Shown: piece by piece, positions 45,192 to 56,572 of the stretch | Layout: each line of letters begins with the position of its first letter | How positions within the stretch are numbered: the stretch's first letter is position 1 | Assembly (NCBI GenBank): GCA_025363475.1 | Contig: JANYDS010000053.1 | Coordinates: 1-64,000, forward strand | Direction: 5' to 3' | DNA length: 64,000 nucleotides | Origin: Terriglobia bacterium | GTDB lineage: Bacteria > Acidobacteriota > Terriglobia > Bryobacterales > Bryobacteraceae | The notes under the pieces: model-generated | Seen by the model: the letters and a program-made list of their open reading frames with translations, nothing else | The model's database searches: none | Told to the model about the DNA's origin: nothing | Program-made: the position numbers and the translations under genes

Positions 45192-46208
45192 ATGAAGAAA
45201 CTTCTGTTGCTGTCATTACTCGGCGCGTACGCTGTTTACGGCGCTTCGAAGAATCTGGAGATCTACTGGATCGACGCCGAGGGTGGTGCCGCAACCCTGA
45301 TCGTAAGCCCTTCAGGCGAATCCATGCTCGTCGATACCGCGAACCGCACGCCGGATGATCGTGACGCGAAGCGCATCTTCGCGGCCACTCAACAGGCGGG
45401 TCTTAAAAAGATCGATTTCCTGGTGACCACACACTTCCACGGCGACCACATCGGAGCCATGGCCGCGCTCGCGAAGATGATCCCCATCGGCGTGTACATG
45501 GACCACGGCGAATCGGTTGAAATCGCGCGCCCCGCTGTTGCCACCGCCTACAAGGCGTACCTCGAACTGGCCGGAACGACGCGCCGCATACTCAAGCCGG
45601 GCGATCGCATCCCCCTCAAGGGAGTAGACGTTCAGGTGATCATGTCGGCGGGGCAGGGCATTTTGAAGCCCCTCAAAAACGCGGGCGCGAAGAATGCGAC
45701 TTGCGCCGATTTTAAGGAACACGCTCCTGATACCGACCCCGATAATGACCAAAGCGTCGGGTTCCTGCTCAAGTTCGGCAAGTTCGATTTTCTCGACCTC
45801 GGCGATTTGACCCGGAATTATGAGCAGAAACTGGTCTGCCCTGTGAACCTGATCGGGAAGGTGGATTTGTATCAGACGTCGCACCACGGTCTCGACCGTT
45901 CAAACTCGCCGCAGTTGCTGACGGCGATTCAACCCACTGTCGCGGTGATGAACAATGGCCCGCGCAAGGGTGGACAGGCGACGGTGTTCGAGACGCTGCG
46001 CAAATCGGGAGGGGTGGGGGATATCTGGCAGGGGCATCTCGCGCTCGACACTCCCAAAGAGGTAAATACCGGAGAAGACATGATCGCGAATATGGAACCC
46101 ACTGCGGAGTGCAAGGGCAACATGCTCAAGGTGTCGGTGGAATCGAAGGGGACATTCATTATGACCAACCTTCGCAATGGCTTCACCAAAACTTATAACT
46201 CAAAATAA
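45192..46208 (+). CDS. Secreted metallo-beta-lactamase-fold hydrolase (ComEC-C-like)
   Basis: The 338-residue protein has a signal peptide (residues 1-17, Y-A-V-Y-G-A) and an MBL-fold domain with the metal motif T-H-F-H-G-D-H at about residues 78-84, a later D-L-G-D-L and T-S-H-H-G-L-D. The S-H-H-G segment and I-D-A-E-G-G-A-A-T-L start resemble the C-terminal domain of ComEC, a nuclease-like fold, but here as a free secreted protein. The ATG at 45192 was chosen because the signal peptide begins there; an upstream frame is antisense-like inside the preceding gene. Substrate unknown. The 236 bp that follow before uvrB hold no gene I can support. Confidence 0.85.
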   Translation: MKKLLLLSLLGAYAVYGASKNLEIYWIDAEGGAATLIVSPSGESMLVDTANRTPDDRDAKRIFAATQQAGLKKIDFLVTTHFHGDHIGAMAALAKMIPIGVYMDHGESVEIARPAVATAYKAYLELAGTTRRILKPGDRIPLKGVDVQVIMSAGQGILKPLKNAGAKNATCADFKEHAPDTDPDNDQSVGFLLKFGKFDFLDLGDLTRNYEQKLVCPVNLIGKVDLYQTSHHGLDRSNSPQLLTAIQPTVAVMNNGPRKGGQATVFETLRKSGGVGDIWQGHLALDTPKEVNTGEDMIANMEPTAECKGNMLKVSVESKGTFIMTNLRNGFTKTYNSK

Positions 46209-46444
46209 AAATGCTCATTTTTGGTTTGACTCTTCTCTCTCTGCCGCTGTTTTTGCGTGGTGGGGCCGAAATCGCTGGGCGCTGGCAAGGTGGGCGGCAC
46301 TGAAGAAAATTGCTGTTACAAGAGTGTGTTTTCTCGCCATCTGGATCGATGGTGGTGGGAAAGATCGGTTCGTGAGAGTACTTTGGTACTGATACTGCGG
46401 GTAGCGCGCGGGAGTCCGGTACAGCCTGATTCTATACTGTTGAA

Positions 46445-48407
<1,963 letters not shown>

Positions 48408-48427
<20 letters not shown>

Positions 48428-49238
48428 TCCGGATTTCAAGCCCCGCTACGGGGTTGCAGGTGCAGGCGCAGTGAGCAGAAGTCTGATTGGAAGCCTGCCG
48501 GACAGAGCGCGGACGCTGGGGCCGATATGTTGCGTTTCATATCGTGTGGCAAGAAGAATCGCCAATTCGCTGGGTGGGGGTTTCGCGGTGCGAAGCGCTC
48601 TCGATCTGAAGAGCGTGCCAGTGGTTTTATTTCATTCTCCTGCTGACCACCTGGAAACTCTTTTGGCGGTGCTGGAAGCAGAGAATGACGACTGGACGGG
48701 TCGCGCACTGGTGATCTGCGAAACAGAACTGGACGACAGCGTCGCGGAAAGGTTTCGGCGGCGCGGTGCCAGCGTGGCGCGGGTGAGTCCGTTTGAACTG
48801 CCGGGATACCTGGTCATTCACGGAACCGGGGCCGCACTGGCAGTAGCGCACCGGCTGGCGCGCGAACTGCGGCTGCATCCGATTGAAGTCAAACCCGGAA
48901 CTGAGTCAGCATTTAACGCCGCAGTGACGTTGGGAACCTGTGCATTAACTCCGGTACTGGATGCAGTAGCCACGCTTCTGAGAGAGGCCGGCCTGCGGGA
49001 AGCTGAGGCACCGAAAGTGGCTGCGGCTATGTTTTTGAAGACAGCGCGGGAGTATGCGCATTCGGGAAAGCAGAGCTGGGGCTGGTATGCAAAGAGTCCT
49101 GATGCGAACGGCCTGCTGGCGGAAATTTCCGGGGCGGGGCCGGAAACAGGACCGATGTTGCGGCACCTGATTCTGCTGGGCATGGAGATTTTCGGGAAGC
49201 ACCCGGAAGTCGCGGCGGTCATTCAGAAATCTTTTTGA
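48408..49238 (+). CDS. DUF2520/ProC-like NAD(P)-binding protein
   Basis: The 276-residue protein has an N-terminal Rossmann fold ([13 protein letters not shown]) and a C-terminal all-helical domain ([15 protein letters not shown], then A-A-A-M-F-L-K-T-A) of the DUF2520 type, related to the dimerisation domain of pyrroline-5-carboxylate reductase. Such proteins are usually annotated as uncharacterised oxidoreductases, sometimes next to panC. The true start is uncertain; the GTG at 48408 gives the Rossmann N-terminus and overlaps uvrB by 20 bp. Confidence 0.8.
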
Positions 49239-49294
49239 CAGTTTCCGACGTTCGGCTTGACGGCACCGCCAGTGATAGATTGATCACATAGCCT

Positions 49295-49663
49295 GTGCGG
49301 ACTGCCCGGATCATCCTGAGTATTGCGGCCCTGTTTTGGGGATTTCTCCAGGCGCCGTTTTACCACGTGCATGCGGAAGAACTGGACCATCCCGCTATCA
49401 CACCCGCGCATTTTCATGTTCATAGTGCGGCGGCTTTAAGTGGAATTCAGATCACCGCACATACTGCGGATGATGACGATATTGAGATCGAATGGGCGAT
49501 CGCTCAACCGGACGGCGTGGCGCTGGTTGCTGACCTGTCCGTTTCAGCTATAGCCCGCGAAAATCCGCTCACGGCAATCTCATCCGTCGGAACTCCTCCC
49601 AGTCCGCGCGGGCACGATCCGCCGGATTTCACTCCGAAGCAACCCCGATCTCCGCCCGCCTGA
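49295..49663 (+). CDS. Small His-rich exported protein upstream of an RND efflux operon
   Basis: The 122-residue product has a hydrophobic signal segment (residues 5-20, ending Q-A-P-F) followed directly by a His/Asp/Glu-rich stretch (Y-H-V-H-A-E-E-L-D-H, H-F-H-V-H) and an acidic D-D-D-D-I-E-I-E block. The C-terminus is Pro-rich and disordered-looking. Its position before the metal efflux genes and its metal-ligand-rich composition suggest a periplasmic metal-binding protein, but this is inference. GTG start. Confidence 0.7.
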   Translation: MRTARIILSIAALFWGFLQAPFYHVHAEELDHPAITPAHFHVHSAAALSGIQITAHTADDDDIEIEWAIAQPDGVALVADLSVSAIARENPLTAISSVGTPPSPRGHDPPDFTPKQPRSPPA

Positions 49664-49737
49664 CCGAGCCCCTGCGGGGCACAGAGGATTTGTGTGTTTG
49701 CACAGTTCAGGAAACGGGATGAGGAGAACAAGCACCA

Positions 49738-51009
49738 ATGGCATTACAGTCAGGTTGGTTCAGATGTGCGCTGATGTTGTCCGTCAGCTGGCACGCCGTC
49801 GGCGCACCGCAGGAAGCGGAGCCGTGGACAGAAGCACGAATCGTTGAGCGATTTCTGGAGCAAAGCCCGCAGGCGCGGGAACTGCGGGCACGCGTGGGAC
49901 TGGCGGAAGCGGAGGCGAGGGCGCGAACCGTTTACCCGAATCCTTCGGCCTCATATTCACGTGAGGGCGCGGGCTATAACGAGTTCTTCGAGGTATCGCA
50001 GGTGTTGCCTGTCAACGGGCGACTGCGTTATTTAAGAGATGCCGGCAGCGCCGCCGTTGCCGTGTCAGAGGCGGGCAAAGAGGCCGCTCTGTGGACGCTC
50101 CGGAACGAATTGCGGGTGGCCTTCCAGCGTATGGTTGCGGCCCAGGAACGTGTACGGGTTCTGGAGGGCGAGGCCGGCGAACTGGAACGGCTGCTTCAGG
50201 TTTTGCGGGTGCGGGAACAGGAAGGCGAAGGGTCCCGGTATGATCGTCTGCGCGCAGAGCGTGAGGCTTTTGAACTGCGCACTGATGTCACGGCTGCCAG
50301 TTCCCAGGTTGCGGCGGCAAGGGCCCGGCTAACGGCCTTTTTACCGGAAGGAACCAGGATCGGGAGCGTGCTTGGAGAGCTGGCTGTTGGTGTGGAAATA
50401 CCGGGCACGCCCGCGCTCAAACAACGCGCCCTCGGTACACGGGCAGACTACCGTGTGGAGCTGAGGAATCTCGCGCGATATCAAATTGAGGAGCAGGCCG
50501 CCCGGCGGTTGCGGGTGCCGGAACCGCAGATTTCGGCCGGGATCAAGCGGGCTGACGTCACTTCAGGTAAGGGTCCGGATCCGTTTGCGAACACGGTGCA
50601 TACAGGCCTTGTGTTCAGCCTCACCGTGCCCTTGCCCGTATTCAACAGCGGGCGTTATGAAGTAGCGCGCTATCTGGCGGAACAGGAACAGGCTCGAAGC
50701 CGGGCAGCGGTGCTTGAACGGCAGATGAGCGCCGAAATCGAGGGTGCGCGCGAAGTGCTTGAAATTCGCATGGGCGCGCTGAAAACTTACCGCGACCGGC
50801 TGGAAACGGCAGGGCCGGAACTGGGTCGAATTACGCGGGTGGCGTATGACGAGGGGGAGGCGGGCATTCTGGACCTGCTCGATTCGCTGCGGGTAAATCG
50901 TGCGGCAAATCTGAGACTTCTTGATTTGCAAGTGGCAGCAAAAGAAGCGCTGATCGAACTGGAACGAGCCGTTGGTGAAGAGTTGGCTGGAACAGGGGGA
51001 CGTCCGTGA
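49738..51009 (+). CDS. Outer-membrane TolC/CzcC-type channel of an RND efflux system
   Basis: The 423-residue protein has a weak N-terminal signal (near V-G-A-P-Q-E) and the repeated long helices of the TolC family, with A-R-T-V-Y-P-N-P-S-A-S-Y-S and L-V-F-S-L-T-V-P-L-P-V-F-N-S-G, the latter a hallmark of CzcC/CusC. It opens a channel through the outer membrane for the periplasmic adaptor and the inner-membrane pump encoded next. The stop overlaps the GTG of the adaptor gene (GTGA). Confidence 0.88.
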   Translation: MALQSGWFRCALMLSVSWHAVGAPQEAEPWTEARIVERFLEQSPQARELRARVGLAEAEARARTVYPNPSASYSREGAGYNEFFEVSQVLPVNGRLRYLRDAGSAAVAVSEAGKEAALWTLRNELRVAFQRMVAAQERVRVLEGEAGELERLLQVLRVREQEGEGSRYDRLRAEREAFELRTDVTAASSQVAAARARLTAFLPEGTRIGSVLGELAVGVEIPGTPALKQRALGTRADYRVELRNLARYQIEEQAARRLRVPEPQISAGIKRADVTSGKGPDPFANTVHTGLVFSLTVPLPVFNSGRYEVARYLAEQEQARSRAAVLERQMSAEIEGAREVLEIRMGALKTYRDRLETAGPELGRITRVAYDEGEAGILDLLDSLRVNRAANLRLLDLQVAAKEALIELERAVGEELAGTGGRP

Positions 51010-52538
51010 AGAGTTTTCAGATCGTAATTTTGGCTGGGGTCACGCTGACGGCGTGCTCCCGGACGCCGCCCGCTGTAGCACCGGCGGCGAAGATTGAAGC
51101 CAATGAGCCGCTCAGGACGACGGTATGGACGCCGAATGGTGAACTGTTTCTGGAACACCAGGCACTGGTGGCGGGGGTCAAGAGCAGGTTTGCGATTCAC
51201 CTCACACGCCTTTCGGATTTTCATGCGGTTCGCGAGGCCAGTTGTGATGTTGAGTTGCAACAGCCAGATAAAGAATCGCAGCGGTTCCCCTGCGACGCTT
51301 CGACCCACCCAGGTATCTTCGGTGCCAATGTGCAGCCGGGTACTGCGGGGGAGGGTCGGCTCAGTATCCGGGTTCGCGGTAAAGACCTGACTGAAACATT
51401 TGACGCGGGTATGGTGAAGATCGCGGCGGATGCAGCCTCGGCAGAACAGCCAGCGGCGGCAACGGAGGAAACCATCTCGTTCTTGAAGGAACAACAGTGG
51501 GCACTCGATTTTGGTACGCAACTGGCAGTGGAGCAGACTCTGCGGGACAGTCTGCGTGTAGCTGCGGAAACGCTGCCGCGGACGGGGGGCGAGGCAGCGG
51601 TGATCGCTCCCCTGGCCGGGCGGCTGGTGGTGGAGAAGGTGCTCGCGGTGGGCACTGCAGTGGAAAAAGGTGCAGAGCTTTGCGCCATTGTTCCACCGGC
51701 AGGTGCGGCTGCCGATTTGCCGGGCCTGCAACTGGCAGAAAGTGAAGCACTGGTTACCCTGGAGCAGGCGCGGCGTGACCAGACACGGGCTGAGCGCTTG
51801 CTCGCGGCTGGCGCGGTACCCACCCGGAGGGTTGAAGAAGCCCGCACAGCAGAAGCCATGGCTCAAACACGATTGCAGGCGGCCCGGGCCAGACTGGCGC
51901 AGTACGAGGCAACCCGAGCGGCCGATGGCACTGAGACAGGCGTGAAGCGATTCCTTGTGCGGGCACCGATCAGCGGCACTATTACGGAATCGGCTGCGAT
52001 CAGCGGAGCTGGCGCGGAAGTGGGTAAAGTGCTGTTCCGCATTGTAGATATCAACACGCTGCATGTGAGCGGGGTCGTGGCTGAATCAGACTACCCGAAA
52101 CTGCGGCAACTTTCCGGGGCGGAAATTGAGATGCCGGGTTCGGGCGCGCTCCGGGCGGCAGGCAAGTTGATCGGGGTGGGGCACGTGGTGGATGCAGCCA
52201 CGCGAACGGTGCCTGTCGTGTACGAGATCGACAACCGGGATCATTTTCTAGCGGTAAATCAGACCGTTTTTCTGCGGCTGCTTTTGACGGCGGCAGACCG
52301 CAAGCCGGCAATTCCGGAAGCGGCCATTATCGACGATGCGGGCCGACCAGTGGTTTTCGTCCAGCGGAGTGGAGAAACCTTTCTGCGCCGCCCTGTAAAG
52401 ACGGGGGTTCGCAGCGGAGGCTTCGTCCAGATCCTGTCCGGGGTGGAAGCGGGCGACCGCGTAGTGACCCGTGGTGCCTATCTGATCCGTTTATCGACCA
52501 TGTCGAGCGCTGTACCGGCTCATGGTCACGTGCACTAA
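51006..52538 (+). CDS. RND efflux periplasmic adaptor, lipoprotein (CzcB/CusB-like)
   Basis: The 510-residue adaptor starts with a lipoprotein signal (L-T-A-C, Cys17). Before the usual hairpin it has an extra N-terminal domain of about 110 residues (residues 30-140) that I do not recognise as standard. Then come the lipoyl half-motif (A-P-L-A-G-R-L-V-V-E-K-V), a long coiled hairpin rich in Ala/Arg/Glu (residues about 235-300), the second lipoyl half (V-R-A-P-I-S-G-T-I-T-E) and beta-barrel and membrane-proximal domains. It links the pump to the channel. The C-terminal end is His-containing (H-G-H-V-H), which may take part in metal binding. Confidence 0.88.
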   Translation: MKSFQIVILAGVTLTACSRTPPAVAPAAKIEANEPLRTTVWTPNGELFLEHQALVAGVKSRFAIHLTRLSDFHAVREASCDVELQQPDKESQRFPCDASTHPGIFGANVQPGTAGEGRLSIRVRGKDLTETFDAGMVKIAADAASAEQPAAATEETISFLKEQQWALDFGTQLAVEQTLRDSLRVAAETLPRTGGEAAVIAPLAGRLVVEKVLAVGTAVEKGAELCAIVPPAGAAADLPGLQLAESEALVTLEQARRDQTRAERLLAAGAVPTRRVEEARTAEAMAQTRLQAARARLAQYEATRAADGTETGVKRFLVRAPISGTITESAAISGAGAEVGKVLFRIVDINTLHVSGVVAESDYPKLRQLSGAEIEMPGSGALRAAGKLIGVGHVVDAATRTVPVVYEIDNRDHFLAVNQTVFLRLLLTAADRKPAIPEAAIIDDAGRPVVFVQRSGETFLRRPVKTGVRSGGFVQILSGVEAGDRVVTRGAYLIRLSTMSSAVPAHGHVH

Positions 52539-52561
52539 AAGGACACGAACAAGGACCCGCC

Positions 52562-55500
52562 ATGCTTGATCAACTGATTCGCGGTTCGCTCCGCTACCGA
52601 AGTATTGTGATCGCTCTGGCTGCGGCATTTTTGGGCTGGGGATTCTATGTTCTGCGCGATATTCCTCTTGACGTCCTGCCGGACGTGAGCGCACCGACTG
52701 TAACCATCCTGGTGGAGGGCAAGGGAATGGCTCCGGCGGAAATGGAATCGCTGGTCACCTACCCGATTGAGGCTGCCATCAACGGTGCATCTGGAGTGCG
52801 TCGTGTCAGGTCTGCCACCGCAGTGGGCCTCGCGGTGGTGTGGGTGGAATTCGACTGGGGCCAGGATGTCCTGCGGGCGCGGCAGATTGTGGCGGAAAAG
52901 CTCACGCTGGTGAGCGCCTCCCTGCCGCCGGATGCGGGCCAGCCGTTTCTGGCACCGGTTTCTTCCATCATGGGCGAAATCATGTTTGTGGCACTCGAAT
53001 CGGACCGGCATTCGCCGCTTGATGTCCGGACGGCGGCAGATACCGTCTTGCGGCGGCGTTTGCTGGCTGTGCCTGGAGTCTCCCAGGTGATTGCCACGGG
53101 CGGAGGCCAAAAGCAATATCAGGTTCTGGTTGATCCGGTAGAATTGCGGGAGTATGACGTGACACTGGGGCAGGTGGAGACAGCGCTGCGACAGGCAAAC
53201 CACAATTCCTCGGCAGGATTTCGTGTCACGGGCGGCCAGGAGTATCTGATTCAGGGGGTGGGCCGGGTCTCAACCGAAGACGATATCGGCAACATTGTAG
53301 TCGCTGCCCGCGCAACGCATCCGATCCTTGTGCGGAACGTTGCCCGTGTGCAAATTGGCGAGGCGTTCAAGCGGGGGACCGGTTCTCACAAAGGTTCACC
53401 CGCGGTGATTCTGGGAATCCAAAAACAGCCCGGGGCCAATACGCTCGAGTTGACCAGACAGGTGGACATCACCCTCGACGATATTCAGCGCACGCTGCCT
53501 GCGGGCATGGTGATCGACAAGCATGTCTTTCGGCAGGCGGATTTCATTCAGCGGGCACTCGACAACCTGATGGCGGCTCTGCGCGACGGCTCGCTGCTTG
53601 TGGTGCTGGTGGTGCTGGTTTTTCTTGCCAACATGCGGGCTTCATTGATCACACTAATTGCGTTACCGATTTCGCTGCTGGCGGCGGTTCTGGGCATACG
53701 ATTTTTCGGCTACACGCTGAACAGCATGAGCCTCGGCGGGCTGGCGATTGCGGTGGGCGAACTAGTTGACGACGCCATTATTGATGTGGAAAATGTGGTG
53801 CGCCGCTTGCGGGAAAACAACATGCTGGCGGAGAACGAGCGACTCCCTTCGCTCGAAGTGGTTTATCTGGCGAGCAGCGAAATTCGCAGTTCAGTAGTCT
53901 TTGCAACGGTAATCGTAATTCTGGTGTTTCTGCCGCTGTTTGCGCTGGAAAGCGTGGAAGGGCGGCTGCTGTGGCCCCTGGGATTTGCGTACATTGTGGC
54001 CCTGTCAGCGTCCCTGCTGGTGGCGCTTACCGTGACGCCGGCCCTCTGTTCCCTGCTGCTGCCAGGTGCGAAGGCAGTGCGGGACAACCGTGAACCGTGG
54101 CTGATTCGCAATCTGAAGCGTGCGTACCGACCCGTGCTTTCGTCCTCGCTTGACCATGTCTGGTTGGTGCTGGGCTTCTCTGCGCTGTTACTTGGTGCGG
54201 CAGGCTTCGGTTTGACCCAAATGGGCCGGTCTTTTCTTCCGGAATTCAATGAAGGGAGCTTGACGGTGGGTGCTGTCACGATACCGGGCACAAGCCTGGC
54301 CGAATCAGACCAGCTGGGTACGGCGCTCGAGAAAATCCTGCTGACAGTGCCAGAGGTGATTTCGACAGCCCGGCGGACCGGTCGCGCGGAACTGGATGAA
54401 CATGTGCAGGGCGTGGAGTCGGCTGAGATTGACGTGGATCTTAAAATGGCGAGCCGCCCGAAAGCCGAAGTCCTGAAGGATATCCGGGAAAAGGTGAGTG
54501 TGTTGCCCGGGACCAATGTCAGCGTCGGACAACCGATCTCACACCGGATTGATCATATGCTTTCAGGCACGCTGGCGAACATCGCGGTCAAGGTGTTCGG
54601 AGATGACCTTTCGCAATTGCGCGTGCTGGCGAAACAGGTTCAGGGGGCGATGGCGGGGGTGCCCGGAATCGTCGATCTGTCTCTGGAACAACAGACCGAT
54701 ATTCCCACGCTGAAGATCCGCCCTGACCCTGCCCTGGCTGCGCGGTTCGGACTTCAGGCGGGGGAGGTGGCGGAGCGGATTCAGGCCGTCCTGACCGGCA
54801 ATGAAGTGGGGCGCATTCTGGAAGGTCCTGTCAGCTTTCCGCTGGTGGTTCGTTATGAGGACCCGCGACGTCCCGGCGAAGGCGAGGATTCGCTGGAGCG
54901 AATTCGGGCAACACTGATCGACACACCAGCCGGGCCGCGGATTCCGTTATCGAGCGTAACGACGATTCAGGAAGACCGCAGTCCGAATTTCATCATGCGG
55001 GAAGGTGTTCAGCGAAGGATCGTGATCCAGGCTAATGTGGCTGGGCGGGATCTTCAGGGAGCGGTGGAAGAAATTCGCCAGCGAATCGGCAGCCGGGTGA
55101 AACTGCCGGCGGGGTACCGCATTGAGTATGGCGGCCAGTTTGAAAGTGCGGAGCGGGCGTACCGCCGGTTGTTGCTGCTGGGAACGGGCGTGATTGCGGC
55201 TATCTTTCTGATTCTGGGCATCGCGTTCCGGTCTTACAAAGACGCTTTGATTATCATGCTCAATCTGCCGCTGGCGCTGGTGGGCGGGGTCGCAGGAGTG
55301 TTTGCCGCTGGTGGGGTTTTATCCCTCGCGTCTATTGTCGGCTTCATCACCCTGTTTGGAATTGCCACGCGCAACGGAATCATGATGATTGCGCATATCC
55401 GGCAGTTGCGGGCAGAGGGGTGCGATGACATTCGGCAGGCGGTGCTGCAGGGAGCGGGGGAACGGGTGGCTCCGATTCTCATGACTGCGCTGGCGGCGGG

Positions 55501-55666
55501 GCTGGCGCTGGTACCGGTCGCGCTGGGCATGGGCAAACCGGGCAGTGAGATTCAGGCACCGATGGCAATCGTCATCTTTTGCGGGCTGTTGACCTCGACC
55601 GCGCTCAATATGGTGGTGGTTCCGGCTGCCTATTACCGGTTTCGCCGGTCAGGCGGAGGGAAATAG
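52562..55666 (+). CDS. Heavy-metal RND efflux permease (CusA/CzcA family)
   Basis: The 1034-residue proton-driven pump has the RND layout: helix 1 at residues 10-30, a large periplasmic loop with D-V-S-A-P-T-V near the porter entrance, five more helices, a second loop and the last six helices. Helix 4 carries G-E-L-V-D-D-A-I-I-D-V-E-N-V, with the proton-relay acidic residues; neither the CzcA form (D-F-G-x-x-V-D) nor the exact CusA form is present, so the metal cannot be named. It ends close to a strong bidirectional terminator. The three genes and the His-rich leader gene form one operon. Confidence 0.92.
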   Translation: MLDQLIRGSLRYRSIVIALAAAFLGWGFYVLRDIPLDVLPDVSAPTVTILVEGKGMAPAEMESLVTYPIEAAINGASGVRRVRSATAVGLAVVWVEFDWGQDVLRARQIVAEKLTLVSASLPPDAGQPFLAPVSSIMGEIMFVALESDRHSPLDVRTAADTVLRRRLLAVPGVSQVIATGGGQKQYQVLVDPVELREYDVTLGQVETALRQANHNSSAGFRVTGGQEYLIQGVGRVSTEDDIGNIVVAARATHPILVRNVARVQIGEAFKRGTGSHKGSPAVILGIQKQPGANTLELTRQVDITLDDIQRTLPAGMVIDKHVFRQADFIQRALDNLMAALRDGSLLVVLVVLVFLANMRASLITLIALPISLLAAVLGIRFFGYTLNSMSLGGLAIAVGELVDDAIIDVENVVRRLRENNMLAENERLPSLEVVYLASSEIRSSVVFATVIVILVFLPLFALESVEGRLLWPLGFAYIVALSASLLVALTVTPALCSLLLPGAKAVRDNREPWLIRNLKRAYRPVLSSSLDHVWLVLGFSALLLGAAGFGLTQMGRSFLPEFNEGSLTVGAVTIPGTSLAESDQLGTALEKILLTVPEVISTARRTGRAELDEHVQGVESAEIDVDLKMASRPKAEVLKDIREKVSVLPGTNVSVGQPISHRIDHMLSGTLANIAVKVFGDDLSQLRVLAKQVQGAMAGVPGIVDLSLEQQTDIPTLKIRPDPALAARFGLQAGEVAERIQAVLTGNEVGRILEGPVSFPLVVRYEDPRRPGEGEDSLERIRATLIDTPAGPRIPLSSVTTIQEDRSPNFIMREGVQRRIVIQANVAGRDLQGAVEEIRQRIGSRVKLPAGYRIEYGGQFESAERAYRRLLLLGTGVIAAIFLILGIAFRSYKDALIIMLNLPLALVGGVAGVFAAGGVLSLASIVGFITLFGIATRNGIMMIAHIRQLRAEGCDDIRQAVLQGAGERVAPILMTALAAGLALVPVALGMGKPGSEIQAPMAIVIFCGLLTSTALNMVVVPAAYYRFRRSGGGK

Positions 55667-55695
55667 AAAACCCGGTCAGGTCTGACCGGGTTTTT
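55667..55695. terminator. Bidirectional rho-independent terminator
   Basis: A 12-bp stem AAACCCGGTCAG pairs perfectly with CTGACCGGGTTT around GT, with T-runs on both strands. It ends the plus-strand efflux operon and can also serve minus-strand transcription reading out of the YdcH-like gene. Confidence 0.85.
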
Positions 55696-55747
55696 GTATT
55701 TCTGAGACTACAAGCGCACCTGAAAGAGGTCCGCTGCGGTTCCGCTG

Positions 55748-55981
55748 TTAGCGGGCCTGCAGCTTGTATTCACTCACTAATTGCCCCATCTCGTCCTTGA
55801 GCTGGAGTTTGAGTTTTTTCAGACGATGTTCTTCCAGTTCGTCAGCGGCTGTGGGAGCCTGCTTACCTTCAAGGTCAGCAACAAGCCGGTCATACTCAAG
55901 GTGTTTTTCCATGAGCTGGCGATACTGTTCATTCGTCTGCATCAGATGCGCTTTAATTTCTTCCTGCGCGATTGTATCCAT
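55748..55981 (-). CDS. YdcH/DUF465 family coiled protein
   Basis: The 77-residue protein is one helical, highly charged domain with H-L-E-Y-D-R-L-V-A-D-L-E and L-K-K-L-K-L-Q-L-K-D-E-M, the DUF465 (YdcH) pattern. Its function is unknown. Two ATGs exist at 55990 and 55981. The AAGGAGAG signal lies directly against the first but eight to nine bases before the second, so the second is the better start. Confidence 0.85.
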   Translation of the reverse strand: MDTIAQEEIKAHLMQTNEQYRQLMEKHLEYDRLVADLEGKQAPTAADELEEHRLKKLKLQLKDEMGQLVSEYKLQAR

Positions 55982-56104
55982 GCGTGGCATCTCTCCTTAG
56001 TGGAGTCGCCTTCAAAACCGGGGCGCTTCTATTTGCCAAAGCGCCGACCGGCCCATCGGGTGGGCTTCACTTCTGTTGAAGTCGCGGGCAATTGCGTGAC
56101 CCGT

Positions 56105-56572
56105 CTAGCCAGCACTGTAGCATGAAGTTTTCTTCATCACAATGGCGCTAATTTTCCCCTGGTCGTAGTACCCCTTTCGCAGGGCAACGCGTTCCCAGCC
56201 GTGGGCCAAATAGAGCGCGATGGCGGCTGAATTGTGCTCTGCAACCTCTAAAAACAGGGTCCCGGCTGCTGCCTCGCAAAGGGCTGTCAGCAGGGCTGAA
56301 GCAACGCCACGCCTGCGGTGAGTGGAGTCAACGGCAAGGTTGAGTAGTTCGGCTTCATCCGGTGCAGTTTGCCGCCATGCGCAGAATCCTGCGGGGATTG
56401 CGCCAGGCATTGGGCCAAGGAACGCAATCAGGACCGGAGTGCCAGAGTAATCCCCCAGCGGCCACTGGGCGGCTTCGGGGGCAGCTTGCTGGATTCGTCC
56501 GATAGCGCGGAAATCGTGTTCGGTCGCGGGGCGTACCGTGATCGCACGATTAGAAGCTGAATTTAACGCCAC
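56105..56572 (-). CDS. RimI-like GNAT N-acetyltransferase
   Basis: The 155-residue protein has a GNAT fold with the acetyl-CoA loop [10 protein letters not shown] and a later [16 protein letters not shown], and ends with R-K-G-Y-Y as in RimI, the ribosomal protein S18 acetyltransferase. The specific substrate is not certain without neighbours such as tsaB. The GTG at 56572 was chosen as it overlaps the end of the receptor gene by only 23 bp; in-frame codons upstream lie deep in that gene. Confidence 0.75.
   Translation of the reverse strand: MALNSASNRAITVRPATEHDFRAIGRIQQAAPEAAQWPLGDYSGTPVLIAFLGPMPGAIPAGFCAWRQTAPDEAELLNLAVDSTHRRRGVASALLTALCEAAAGTLFLEVAEHNSAAIALYLAHGWERVALRKGYYDQGKISAIVMKKTSCYSAG

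Noticed and set aside
50787-52064. Minus-strand open frame of 425 codons
   Set aside because: Antisense shadow of the channel and adaptor genes; Arg/Cys/His-rich composition is typical of a GC-rich reverse frame.
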